A stretch of 32,851 bases of DNA from Halorubrum californiense DSM 19288 (GCF_000336875.1 NZ_AOJK01000008.1:41137-73987), one strand, 5' to 3'. Positions 16,031-24,774 are shown, counted from the first letter of the stretch. The notes: generated from the letters alone by a model not told the origin. Translations and numbers: made by a program.

Positions 16031-16050
16031 CCCCTCGCAGTCAGCCAAGC

Positions 16051-16060
16051 GTATAAATAG
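16051..16060 (+). promoter_or_regulatory. TATA box of the restriction-modification operon
   Basis: GTATAAATAG is the best TATA box in the window. It is centred about 35 bases before the ATG at 16090, so the transcript should start about 8-10 bases before that codon. Confidence 0.65.
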
Positions 16061-16089
16061 CGATACAGCGAACCCCCGTCCAACGAAAC

Positions 16090-19000
16090 ATGTCTGTTCG
16101 GACCTCGATCGGCCCCCTCCAGTCTATCGAAAACGGCGGGGACGTCATCAGCTATCTGCTCGAACCGGACGGGATGAACTACGGGTCGTACGTCGAGGTT
16201 CCGAGCGGCATTCAGCGGAACCGGGGTCGAAACGACTGGTACGAGGCGCATCTCGTCGATGCCGACGGCGACGGCATCATCCGGTACATCGAACTCGAAC
16301 GGTCGGACGAGACGCCGTCGTTCAGCGACCTGAAACGGCAGTTGAAGCGTCACGGGAGTCCGATCGACGAGTTGTTCACCGTGGTCGCGTATCGGACCGG
16401 CCCGGATCCGCTCACGAGTCCGGTCGACGACGACCTCACGTTCCTCTTCATCGACGAGCAGTTCTCCTCGGAAGCCGTCGAAGTCACGTTCGACCTCAAG
16501 TACTTCACCGTCGAGCGGTCCGACGTCGAGCCGGCGTACGTCGACTTTCTCGGCGACCTGTCGGTCAACTCGGCGCAGGGTCGGACGAGCCTCGAACGGG
16601 ACGTCGAGGACGTGTTCTCGATCCGGGAGATCACGCGGAGCTTCTACGAGGAGTTCGGGGAGATATTCCGCGGGACGCTACAGGGCGCGATTCACGACCT
16701 CGAAGCCCCGGACGAAAACCTCAACGCCTACACACGCACGGTGGTCAACCGCGTGCTGTTCCTCATGTTCATCGAGGAGAAAGGGTGGCTCGACGGCGAC
16801 ACGGACTACGTCGAGAACCGGTACGAGGCCGCGACGGCGGACCCGGACAAACACCTCTATCACGACCTCTTCGAGCCGCTGTTCTTCGAGGCGCTCTCGA
16901 ACACCGGCACGACCGACGACGAGTTCCTCGGGCGGATTCCGTTCCTGAACGGGGGGCTCTTCGAGCGCGCGGCCATCGAGCGCGACGTCACCATCGACGA
17001 GGCGTTCTTCGACGCCCTGCTCGACCCCGAAGAGGACGAGTCGGGCGAGCCGAAGGGGTTCCTGCGTCGGTACAAGATCTCGCTGCGGGAGTCGAACCCG
17101 AGCGAACAGGAGTTGGTGGTCGACCCCGAGTTTATCGGACGTATCTTCGAGATGTTCATGCAGGCGGACGAGCGCTCGGAGGTGGGCGCGTTCTACACGC
17201 CGAAACCGATCACCACGTACATGACCAAGAACGCGCTCAAACAGCACCTGCTGGAGCGGACCGATCTCACCCACGAGCAGGTCGTCTCGCTCGTGAGCGA
17301 CCACGCGGCGCCGGAGTCGTTGACGCCGGCGCAGGCCGACGCGGTCGACGACGCGCTGCGGTCGGCGAGCGTCCTCGACCCCGCCGTGGGCAGCGGCGCG
17401 TTCGTCATCGCGATGCTGGAGGAACTCGTCGCCGTCGCGGAGGCGGTCGACGCGACGCGCGACGACGCGGACGCGATGGACCGGTTCGAGCGCAAGCAGG
17501 AGTTCATCGCGGACAACCTCTACGGGGTCGACATCGACGCCGGGGGGATCGAGCTGTGTAAGTTCCGGGTGTGGCTCCACCTGATGCAGGACCTGAACGT
17601 CTCCCACGAGGAGTTCCTCGACCGGAACGAGGAGCTCGCGCTGCCCAACCTCGGCTTCAAGTTCTTCGTCGGCAACAGCCTCGTCGGCGAACACGACCCC
17701 ACCCGGATCGACGTCAGGTCGTATCAGGAGACGCTCACCGGCGGCCTCGAATCGACGCTCGACGAGATCCACGAGACGCGAAGCGACTTCCTGACCGCCC
17801 ACGGCGACGAGAAGGCGGCCCTCGGCGAGCGCTTGGAGGACCTGACCGATCGGCTGGAGACCCAACTCGCGGTCGAAGGCGGCGACGACTGGATGAACGA
17901 GGTCGCCGCGGAGGCCGGGTCGACGTTCGCGTGGACGTCGATGATCCCCGAGGTGATCCTGGACGGCGGCTTCGATATCGTGATCGGGAATCCGCCGTAC
18001 GAAGGCTGGTCACAGCAGGGGTACGTCGGCGAACTCGCGACGTTCTACGACGAGCAGTACGACTTCTACGAGACGATCCCCGGAATGCGCCACGACCTCT
18101 ACCAGAAGTTCATTATCCGGGGGTGGGAGCTGACGGCCGAGGAGGGCGTTCTCTCGTACATCACGAGTAACACGTTCTACACGATCGGATCCAAGCAGAG
18201 CAGTCGGCGGCTCATGCAGCAGCACGAACTCAACGAACTGATCAGAGCGAATCCGAACACGTTCGATGCGAGCGTGAACCCCGCGATATTCGCGCTCCGC
18301 AAAACGTCTCCGCCGTCCGATCACCGGATATCGTACGTCGACGCGTCGGAAACGCCGATAAACGAGTACCGGACCCTCGTGGGGGAGTTGGGGAATTTCC
18401 GAGAACAGCGTCCCAGTTCGGACGAGGAGGCTACGACGCGGCTCGATACACTGGAGCCGACCACCGGGTACGCCGTCGATCTGGACGTCTATCGGAATAC
18501 GATACGAAACGCGTTTTTCGAGCCGAACGAGGAGAACATGCGGCTCTTCGAGCGGTTCATGGAGCGGATTCAGGACCTCTCGACGGAGTGGGAAGCCGAG
18601 ATTCAGGACTCCACCAGCCTCGAAAACAGCTTGGACAGGATCCGAAGGGACCACCTCTCACAGCTGACGGAGGGGTCGGTGACGATCTTGGGTCTACTCA
18701 CTCTCGGGGGAGTCGGGATACAGACCGGCGACGTCGAAGAGTACACCGCGTATCTCGACGGCAGTGAGGACGCCGAAAAGATCAAACAGCGAAACGGGGA
18801 CGAGTTCGAGTACGTCGAGAAAAACGACGAAACGTTCCGCTATCGCTCCAGAGTGATTCAGCAACGACACGTTCGTGACCCGTCGACGCTCTCGGAACAG
18901 GAGAAGCGATCCGGCATCGACGGGCCGTGGGACGGCCAGACGTGGGTCCCGATCGAGAAGGGGTTCAAGCAGGGAGAGACGTATTATAAAGAGACCTACG

Positions 19001-19443
19001 AGTACGTGAACTGGTCGGAAGACGCCGTGGAGCGGATCGAAGCCGACGGGATGATCAAGAACCGAGAGTACTCCTTTGAGGAAGGAATACTGATTTCGAC
19101 CGGCGGATTCTCGGATCTCGCAGTCCGCTACACGACGGATCGGCTAATCGGGGCGCCCCTGATCATCTTCACGACGAACACGGAACTGGTATCGCCGAAG
19201 TACCTCGTCGGGGTACTACTGTCCGAAACGGTCAACGATATCGCGAAAACGTTCCTGAACAGTTCCGGGATGCAGACGACCGACGTTCGTCACATCCCGA
19301 TCGTCATTCCGACCCCGGAGCAGAAATCGTCCGTGGAGAGCCTCGTCGACGAGGCGATCGATTGTCGGAACGGCAGCGCGAGTCGAAGCATCGACGCGGT
19401 GCGGTCGGATATCGAGGAAATCGTCGAGGAACTGTACTCCTAA
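16090..19443 (+). CDS. Eco57I-type DNA N6-adenine methyltransferase with C-terminal specificity region
   Basis: This 1117-residue protein has a helical N-terminal half (RTVVNRVLFLMFIEEKGWL near 215-240, as in type ISP and IIG enzymes), then a gamma-class adenine methyltransferase: GAFYTPKPITTYM at about 366, the AdoMet-binding motif I DPAVGSGAF at about 430, LYGVDIDAGGIELCK, and catalytic motif IV NPPY at 634-637. The last 400 residues should hold the target-recognition domain (closing motif like HIPIVIPTPEQK). No nuclease motif is visible, so it probably methylates the site while the next gene cuts. From about 18200 the bases turn AT-richer (60-base lines of 50-52% GC at 18481 and 18781, against 82% at 17341), which suggests the specificity part was exchanged. 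The next gene starts one base after its stop. Confidence 0.9.
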   Translation: MSVRTSIGPLQSIENGGDVISYLLEPDGMNYGSYVEVPSGIQRNRGRNDWYEAHLVDADGDGIIRYIELERSDETPSFSDLKRQLKRHGSPIDELFTVVAYRTGPDPLTSPVDDDLTFLFIDEQFSSEAVEVTFDLKYFTVERSDVEPAYVDFLGDLSVNSAQGRTSLERDVEDVFSIREITRSFYEEFGEIFRGTLQGAIHDLEAPDENLNAYTRTVVNRVLFLMFIEEKGWLDGDTDYVENRYEAATADPDKHLYHDLFEPLFFEALSNTGTTDDEFLGRIPFLNGGLFERAAIERDVTIDEAFFDALLDPEEDESGEPKGFLRRYKISLRESNPSEQELVVDPEFIGRIFEMFMQADERSEVGAFYTPKPITTYMTKNALKQHLLERTDLTHEQVVSLVSDHAAPESLTPAQADAVDDALRSASVLDPAVGSGAFVIAMLEELVAVAEAVDATRDDADAMDRFERKQEFIADNLYGVDIDAGGIELCKFRVWLHLMQDLNVSHEEFLDRNEELALPNLGFKFFVGNSLVGEHDPTRIDVRSYQETLTGGLESTLDEIHETRSDFLTAHGDEKAALGERLEDLTDRLETQLAVEGGDDWMNEVAAEAGSTFAWTSMIPEVILDGGFDIVIGNPPYEGWSQQGYVGELATFYDEQYDFYETIPGMRHDLYQKFIIRGWELTAEEGVLSYITSNTFYTIGSKQSSRRLMQQHELNELIRANPNTFDASVNPAIFALRKTSPPSDHRISYVDASETPINEYRTLVGELGNFREQRPSSDEEATTRLDTLEPTTGYAVDLDVYRNTIRNAFFEPNEENMRLFERFMERIQDLSTEWEAEIQDSTSLENSLDRIRRDHLSQLTEGSVTILGLLTLGGVGIQTGDVEEYTAYLDGSEDAEKIKQRNGDEFEYVEKNDETFRYRSRVIQQRHVRDPSTLSEQEKRSGIDGPWDGQTWVPIEKGFKQGETYYKETYEYVNWSEDAVERIEADGMIKNREYSFEEGILISTGGFSDLAVRYTTDRLIGAPLIIFTTNTELVSPKYLVGVLLSETVNDIAKTFLNSSGMQTTDVRHIPIVIPTPEQKSSVESLVDEAIDCRNGSASRSIDAVRSDIEEIVEELYS

Positions 19444-19444
19444 G

Positions 19445-22400
19445 ATGTCCGAACAAGACTGGAGCGGCTACTCCGACGTCCTCGACAATCGAAACTACAA
19501 CGTCGAAGACCGTGCCAACGCTCTCGCACGCGAGGCCGACACGGTCAAAATCGCCGTCGGCTACTTCTTTCTCGGCGGATTCGACCTCCTCAAGGAGAAC
19601 CTCCGGGACGCCGACAAGGTCGAGATACTGGTCGGCACCGACACCGACCAGCGCACCATCGAGGAGTTGGAGCGCGGGTTCGCGGACGACCTCGACGAGT
19701 ACGACAGAGACGAGGCCGAAGACGGGATCGTCCGCCTGTACGAGCTAATTCACGAGGAGAAGGTCGACGTGCGCGTGTACGACGACGCGCGCTTCCACCC
19801 GAAGCTCTACCTGTTCAGGGACCCCGCCGGATCGCCCGACCTCGGCCACGCGATCATCGGCTCCTCGAACCTCTCGCCCAGCGGCCTCCGGGGCAACGTC
19901 GAACTCAACGTCGAGAAGAAGGACAACGCCACGATCCGGTATCTGGAGTCGTGGTTCGACGACATCTGGGCGGAAGCGAGCGAGTTCGACACCGACCTGA
20001 TGACCGCCGCGATCGAGCGCTCGCAGTTCGCCGACGCGCTCCCCGACCTCGACGAGGGCGACGGGGGCGAAGCGGACGGCGACGACGATGATGCGTCCGA
20101 GGTCGACGCCGTCGAAACGATCTCGCCGTACGAGGCGACGAAGCGGTTCATCGTCGAACAGTTCGATCGGGACGTCCGCGAGGGGACCCTCCTCGAAGAC
20201 ATCTCCGGCGACTACGAGGAGCAGCTCACCGCCTTCCAGCAGGACGCGTTCCGGGCCGCACGCCGCCCGCTGGAGAAGTACAACGGCGTGGTCCTCGCGG
20301 ACAGCGTCGGCCTCGGCAAGTCGTACATCGGCGCGCCGCTCGTCCAAGACGCCACGACCTCCCGCGACGAGGTGCTGATCATCGCGCCGAACCGACTCAA
20401 GCCGATGTGGAAACGCGAACTCCTCGACGCCGAGACGGGGGAGTTTCCGACGACCGCCGAGAAGACGTTCATCAGTTTCAACAAGCTGTCCCGGCTCTCC
20501 GAGCAGGAGATACAGCGGTTCCGCGGCGTGGACGTCGTGCTCGTCGACGAGGCGCACAACCTCCGGAACACGGGGACACAGCGCTACGACAAACTCCAGT
20601 CGATCGGTCGACAGGGCAAGAAGTTCGTGATGCTCACCGCCACGCCCATCCACAACTCCGTCCGCGACGTCGACAACCTGATCAAGGTGTTCGCCGACGA
20701 CGGCGACTTCGACATCGAACTCGGCGGCATGTCTCCCAGCGAGATTTTCAAGGAGTACGACCGGCTTTCGGGCGATTTCAACGACGGCGTCGTCGACGAC
20801 GGCAACGACGGCGACGACGGCGACGCCGAAGAGACGACCGCTGACCGACGTCGCCTCTCGGAACTCGAAGCGAACATCGAGTCGATACTGCGAGAGGTGA
20901 TACTCTCGCGCGACCGGAAGTACATTCTCGACAACTACGACGACATCACTATCGGCGGCCGACAGATCAGCGTCCCCGAGCGACAGCCCCGTCTGATAAC
21001 CCCGGACGACCCGCGCCTCGACGAACTGTACAGCGACATCGTCGACGCCGTCATCGGGACGGACGAGGTCGAGGACTCCGGCCTCAACATCCCGTACGTC
21101 AGCGCGGACCGCTACGACGCGGACGGCGACGAGAAGGAGGAGCTCATCATCGAGTATCAGAACGCGAGCATCCTGATGCTGGTAAACCTGCTCAAGCGGC
21201 TCGAAAGCAGCCTCGCGGCCTTCGAGGACTCCGTCGACCGACTCATGGAACGCGAGCGTATCACTCGCCACATCGCGACGGGCGACCTCGAAGACGCGGC
21301 GGCGAGACGGGACGCGGTCGAGCAGATACGAGACACGTTCGACGAGGGGTTCACGCGAGACATCGACTTTGAGGACGTCGCCGACGCGATCACGCAGGTC
21401 GGCGCCGACAAGCGCGAGGAGATCGTCGCGGATATCGAGGAGGACCTCGCCGTTCTCGAACGGATCAGAGAACAGGCCCGGGACGCGCTCCAAACCGACG
21501 AGGGAGGCCGAACGAAGGACGCGAAAGCCGAGCGGCTTCGGCTGCTGATCGACCGCGAACTCACCGGCGAGAAGGTGATCCTCTTCAGCCAGTACGTGCC
21601 GACGGTGACGCACCTCTTCGAACAGATCACCGGCGAAGACGCGGCGCACACACAGGTTGCGACTATCGACGACGCGCCGGGCGGGCCGACCGTCGGCTAC
21701 GTACACGGCGGGAGCGGGTACAGCGAGCGCATCGTCGAGCGATTCGCCCCGGAAGCGCAAGACGCGGACGTGGGCGAGACCGAGGAGATCGATATCCTCC
21801 TCGCCACGGACGTGCTCGGCGTCGGACAGAACCTTCAAGACGCCCGCGTGCTCGTCAACTACGACCTCCACTGGAACCCGATGAAGATGGAACAGCGGAT
21901 CGGTCGTATCGACCGCATCACGACGCGACACGATGCGCTGTGGATCTACAACTTCGCACCGACCGGCGATCTGCGGCGACAGCTCGGTCTCATCGAGCGG
22001 ATCGAAGAGAAGATCCAAAACATCGCCAGCACCTTCGGACACGCCGCGCCGATCTTAGACAACGCGGAAGAGCAGGTTCACAAGACGCTCATCACCTACG
22101 AGCGACTCGAAGCGGGAAGCGACGAGTACGGAGACGGTCGGCTCGAAGGGATCGGCTCGAAGTACGACGATCTCAGGAACGCGGTCCAGTCGTTCTGTGC
22201 GGAGAACGACGTCGACATCGATGAACTTCGCCAGACGAGGGAGATGGTCGACTCCCGCTCGGAGCCACAACACTTCCTCACGCCGGGCGAGTCGAACAAC
22301 TACGTTACGCTCGCCCACCTGACGCACAGCAGCGGTCGGACGGAGTGGCGAACGACCGTGTTCGACTCCGAGCGACTACAGCGAACGACGATCGGCGGAC

Positions 22401-22873
22401 AGGCGATATTCACCCAGTTCCCCCGACTCGAAACGGACGACGTTCGCGTGTTCGAGACGATCGCTTCGCCGGACACGACCCGGCATCCGGTTCCGGAGGA
22501 CGACCTCGGTGAGCTGCGTGATTTCGCCCGAGAGCTGGGGAATCCGAACACGTGGGAGAACGACATACTGAGCCGCCAAGGCGGGCAGAGCGAGGTCGTC
22601 ACGAACATCGTTCAACTGTGCCGGAAGCTCGCCGAGAGCGACGAGGCGGTCAGCGACGAGGCCGCGGAGATCGTCGAACTGCTGAACGAACACGAGGTCA
22701 GCGACTGGGCGGAAAACCAGCTGCGGACCACCTATCGTCGCCGTCGGCGATACGGAACGACCGGGACGGTTCAGCGACTTCATCACAAGCTGACCGAAGA
22801 GATCGAACTCGTCGACCCCGAGCGGGTGACCGAGACCGATGTCGCACTCGCGGGACGGCTCTCACCGGACTGA
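19445..22873 (+). CDS. Phospholipase D-type nuclease fused to SNF2-family helicase
   Basis: The 1142-residue protein combines a nuclease and a DNA motor. Residues about 20-180 form a PLD-like domain with a single HxK motif (HPKLYLF, His118 and Lys120) followed by the IIGSSNLS stretch (137-144); one copy implies a dimer, as in BfiI. An acidic linker (about 203-225) leads to the helicase: Q-like LTAFQQDAF at 261, Walker A DSVGLGKS at 286-293, Walker B VDEAHNLRN at 367-375, motif III LTATPIHN at 397-404, and C-terminal motifs V-VI around 782-825 (ATDVLGVGQNLQ and QRIGRIDRI). Helicase-nuclease proteins of this sort act as ATP-dependent restriction subunits. The C-terminal 300 residues are unassigned. 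Its one-base spacing from the methyltransferase gene shows a single operon and probably a joint system. Confidence 0.88.
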   Translation: MSEQDWSGYSDVLDNRNYNVEDRANALAREADTVKIAVGYFFLGGFDLLKENLRDADKVEILVGTDTDQRTIEELERGFADDLDEYDRDEAEDGIVRLYELIHEEKVDVRVYDDARFHPKLYLFRDPAGSPDLGHAIIGSSNLSPSGLRGNVELNVEKKDNATIRYLESWFDDIWAEASEFDTDLMTAAIERSQFADALPDLDEGDGGEADGDDDDASEVDAVETISPYEATKRFIVEQFDRDVREGTLLEDISGDYEEQLTAFQQDAFRAARRPLEKYNGVVLADSVGLGKSYIGAPLVQDATTSRDEVLIIAPNRLKPMWKRELLDAETGEFPTTAEKTFISFNKLSRLSEQEIQRFRGVDVVLVDEAHNLRNTGTQRYDKLQSIGRQGKKFVMLTATPIHNSVRDVDNLIKVFADDGDFDIELGGMSPSEIFKEYDRLSGDFNDGVVDDGNDGDDGDAEETTADRRRLSELEANIESILREVILSRDRKYILDNYDDITIGGRQISVPERQPRLITPDDPRLDELYSDIVDAVIGTDEVEDSGLNIPYVSADRYDADGDEKEELIIEYQNASILMLVNLLKRLESSLAAFEDSVDRLMERERITRHIATGDLEDAAARRDAVEQIRDTFDEGFTRDIDFEDVADAITQVGADKREEIVADIEEDLAVLERIREQARDALQTDEGGRTKDAKAERLRLLIDRELTGEKVILFSQYVPTVTHLFEQITGEDAAHTQVATIDDAPGGPTVGYVHGGSGYSERIVERFAPEAQDADVGETEEIDILLATDVLGVGQNLQDARVLVNYDLHWNPMKMEQRIGRIDRITTRHDALWIYNFAPTGDLRRQLGLIERIEEKIQNIASTFGHAAPILDNAEEQVHKTLITYERLEAGSDEYGDGRLEGIGSKYDDLRNAVQSFCAENDVDIDELRQTREMVDSRSEPQHFLTPGESNNYVTLAHLTHSSGRTEWRTTVFDSERLQRTTIGGQAIFTQFPRLETDDVRVFETIASPDTTRHPVPEDDLGELRDFARELGNPNTWENDILSRQGGQSEVVTNIVQLCRKLAESDEAVSDEAAEIVELLNEHEVSDWAENQLRTTYRRRRRYGTTGTVQRLHHKLTEEIELVDPERVTETDVALAGRLSPD

Positions 22874-22893
22874 ACCCGGACCGGATCGGTCAT

Positions 22894-23214
22894 TTACTCC
22901 CGGTACCGCGCTTCGAGGTCCTCGGTGAAGCGGACGTATCGGCGTTCGACGCGCTTGAACTCCGTCCCGGGGATGGCGAGCGAGTCCGCCACGGAACTGC
23001 TGTCGCGCACCGTCTCCTCGACTCGCTCCGTGGTGACCAGCCCCTTCGATTCGAGGCCGTCGATCACCGGCTCGACCCCTTCCTCGCCCCCGAGAACCCG
23101 GAGGTCTTCGACGGGCAGCCCCTCGTCGGTCATGAACTCGAACGTGTCGCGCTCGATCGACTCGCCCGCTTCGAGGACCCCTTCGACGAGCCGTCTTTCG
23201 GCGTCGGTCAACAC
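22894..23214 (-). CDS. Small hypothetical protein, possibly helix-turn-helix-like
   Basis: The 106-residue product is not recognised. It is acidic and largely helical; LTDAERRLVEGVLEAGESI followed by VEPVIDGLESKGLVTTERV looks like the helices of a winged helix-turn-helix, but this is weak. The start is GTG at 23214: the frame has a stop ten codons upstream and no other start between. A TATA-like TTTTATCC on the minus strand near 23341 could be its promoter, about 125 bases upstream. It is convergent with the nuclease-helicase gene, 20 bases apart, and lies between that system and tRNA-Ala, so it may belong to the island; a regulator of the system is a guess. Confidence 0.55.
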   Translation of the reverse strand: MLTDAERRLVEGVLEAGESIERDTFEFMTDEGLPVEDLRVLGGEEGVEPVIDGLESKGLVTTERVEETVRDSSSVADSLAIPGTEFKRVERRYVRFTEDLEARYRE

Positions 23215-23681
23215 GGTCGATTCGCCGTCGCTCGCGGTTTCACTTCAGCGTTCGTGCGTGAGGGTCGAGCGGCCGCCTCACTGTCGTCGAAACACGGGAC
23301 AGCCGAGGTCGACGAATATCACCGAACTCCGACAGATCGGATAAAACGTGAACGCGCGAAGTTGACGAGCGTGGCCGCCGGCAGGCTATGGCTTACACTT
23401 GTTACCGCAGTCTAAGCACGTTCTCCCGCTTCGCAGTGTGAGTCCTTTCGTATCCTGACTACCACAACGCGGGCACACTGGATACCCCATATCTCGAATA
23501 GGTAGATAATGTATCATAAAACCACTCTCACGGAGCGGCAGCGGGAGCAATGTACTACGTGTTTGAAAACACAGTCAGAGCTGGTTGATTCGAGTTGACT
23601 CGCGGGGGTCCCGCGAACGAGCGCAGCGAGTGAGTGGGACTACGCGAGGAAATGACTGAGCGAACGAACTGAGCGAAGAAG
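23215..23681. other. Non-coding, partly AT-rich stretch between the island and tRNA-Ala
   Basis: No gene is supported here. Bases 23440-23575 are clearly AT-richer than the flanks, with many stops and a short hairpin (GTGTTT, GA, AAACAC) at about 23560-23573. From 23608 on, short words such as GAGCGAACGA, CTGAGCGAA and GAGCGCAGCGAG recur, including an inverted GTCCC/GGGAC pair. A partial copy of the tRNA 3' end lies at 23593-23607. The stretch looks like a decayed junction of an integrated element. Confidence 0.55.
23593..23607. repeat. Partial copy of the tRNA-Ala 3' end (possible attachment-site remnant)
   Basis: AGTTGACTCGCGGGG at 23593-23607 matches AGTGGACTCGCGGGG at 23680-23694, the 3' end of the tRNA gene and two bases of flank, at 14 of 15 positions, in the same orientation and 87 bases apart. 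Repeats of a tRNA 3' end are what tyrosine integrases leave. The match is short, so chance is possible. Confidence 0.45.
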
Positions 23682-23753
23682 TGGACTCGCGGGGATTTGA
23701 ACCCCGGGCCTTCCCCGTGCCAGGGGGATGATCTACCACTGATCTACGAGCCC
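23682..23753 (-). tRNA. tRNA-Ala (anticodon GGC)
   Basis: On the minus strand the 72 bases fold as a full cloverleaf: acceptor GGGCTCG with CGAGTCC, D arm GATC/GATC, anticodon stem TCCCC/GGGGA around the loop CTGGCAC, and T arm CGGGG/CCCCG around TTCAAAT. The anticodon GGC reads alanine GCC (and GCU) codons. The acceptor contains a G3-U70 pair and a discriminator A, the known alanine identity signals. CCA is not encoded. No intron is present. The 3' end points toward the restriction-modification region. Confidence 0.95.
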
Positions 23754-23781
23754 TCGAACGCATTCGTCCGTTCCCCGCTGG

Positions 23782-23790
23782 ATATATTAA
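23782..23790 (-). promoter_or_regulatory. TATA box of tRNA-Ala
   Basis: TTAATATAT on the minus strand lies about 30-37 bases before the first tRNA base, the normal archaeal promoter distance. Confidence 0.65.
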
Positions 23791-23825
23791 GGCCTTCGAC
23801 TCGGCGACGGAGCTACGCCGCAGGA

Positions 23826-24392
23826 TCAGATCCGGTCGGAATCGACGTACACGTCGAGGTCGACGTCCCGCGTCGACCCTTCCAAGTCGCGGACGGCGCG
23901 CTCGACGACCCGTTCGGCCTCGTCTCTGATCAACGGGATCGCCTTCTTCAACACCCAGTCGAACGAGACCAGCCGCGGGAGATCGAGCGCGTCGGAGCTG
24001 GCCGACCCGGGGTCGAACTCGACTTCGAGCGCGACCTCGCAGGGGGCGTCGCCGCTCGGGTCGGCGTCGCCCGCTTCGGTGTCGTCTGCGTCGCCGTCGT
24101 CGGTCTCGGGCGGCGTCACGCGCCAGCACCCGCCGGCGTCGATGTCCTTGGTGATCTCCCAATCGATCCGCTCGGGCGGGTCGACGCCGGTCACCTCCGA
24201 CCGGGCGGTGTAGGAGACCTTCCACCACGCGAACGTGAGTGCGTACTTGGTCCCGGGGCCGCCGTCGCCGGTGACGGTTTCGACCTCCCGGAGGTACTCG
24301 GAGTAGTTCGCGTACTGCGGGAAATCGAGCAGGAACGCGTACACCTCCTCGGGGCCGGCGTACACCTCCGTGCTCACGACGAGTTCGTCCAC
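23826..24392 (-). CDS. SRPBCC (START/Bet v1-like) ligand-binding protein
   Basis: The 188-residue product fits the SRPBCC or polyketide-cyclase fold: it opens with VVSTEVYAGPEEVYAFLLDFPQYANYSEYLREVE, continues with a strand pattern ending in VSYTARSEVTGVDPPERIDWEI, and closes with the long helix SFDWVLKKAIPLIRDEAERVVERAV. Such proteins hold hydrophobic ligands in a deep cavity; the ligand here is unknown. An acidic insert (DDGDADDTEAGDADPSGDA) sits in the middle. The start is GTG at 24392, supported by a TATA-like TTTAATAA on the minus strand about 26 bases upstream, giving a leaderless transcript. A 12-base palindrome covers the start codon. Confidence 0.78.
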   Translation of the reverse strand: MDELVVSTEVYAGPEEVYAFLLDFPQYANYSEYLREVETVTGDGGPGTKYALTFAWWKVSYTARSEVTGVDPPERIDWEITKDIDAGGCWRVTPPETDDGDADDTEAGDADPSGDAPCEVALEVEFDPGSASSDALDLPRLVSFDWVLKKAIPLIRDEAERVVERAVRDLEGSTRDVDLDVYVDSDRI

Positions 24393-24400
24393 GTACGTGG
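24389..24400. promoter_or_regulatory. Palindrome over the SRPBCC gene start
   Basis: CCACGTACGTGG is a perfect 12-base palindrome that includes the GTG start codon and the expected transcript start. The TATA-like box (minus strand, about 24413-24421) lies next to it. A repressor bound here would block initiation. With 12 bases in GC-rich DNA, chance occurrence is possible. Confidence 0.4.
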
Positions 24401-24616
24401 GTTCGGGTGACGCTTATTAAACAATCCGGCGACCAGAGGTGACTGGGATTTCTGCGGTGACTCGCGTCGGAGTCTCGGCCGCTCGATCATAAGTCGTCGA
24501 TCGAGGATCGACGGCGGACACCCCCAAAGCCCCAGCCGCGCTCGACTCCCACAGCTCGCTGCGGTCCTCGGTCGCTGCGCTCCCTGCGGTCCTTGCGTCG
24601 CTGGGGTTCGTCGAGC

Positions 24617-24774
24617 GCGGCTGCCCCTTTGAGTCCCACCCGACCGCGACCGCCCCGCAGCCTCACACCTCCCCAGCCTCGCGGTTCGCGCTCTCCGAGC
24701 GCTCACCGCGTCCCTCGCGCGTGCTGGCTTCGCGGCCGCCGGTGGCGGCCGCTCGCAGGCACGCGCCACCGCAT
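24617..24774 (+). repeat. Dispersed GC-rich intergenic repeat, copy 2
   Basis: This is the second copy of the element at 81-236, in the same orientation, with the same order of shared blocks and a similar CGCTGCGG-rich lead-in (24545-24610). Its right end is 109 bases before the ABC exporter start, against 122 bases for copy 1 and the M42 peptidase. The rest of the 491-base gap between the SRPBCC gene and the exporter shows no gene. A short forward frame runs through both copies but is shifted between them, so translation is not conserved. Confidence 0.75.

Noticed and set aside
16090-22873. BREX or DISARM system
   Set aside because: The methyltransferase is of the same broad kind, but PglZ, BrxC/BrxL, DrmA/DrmB or DUF1998 genes are not present.
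23440-23681. CRISPR array or second tRNA gene
   Set aside because: Short recurring words are irregular and there are no equal spacers; the tRNA-like piece at 23593-23607 is only 15 bases and cannot fold as a tRNA.
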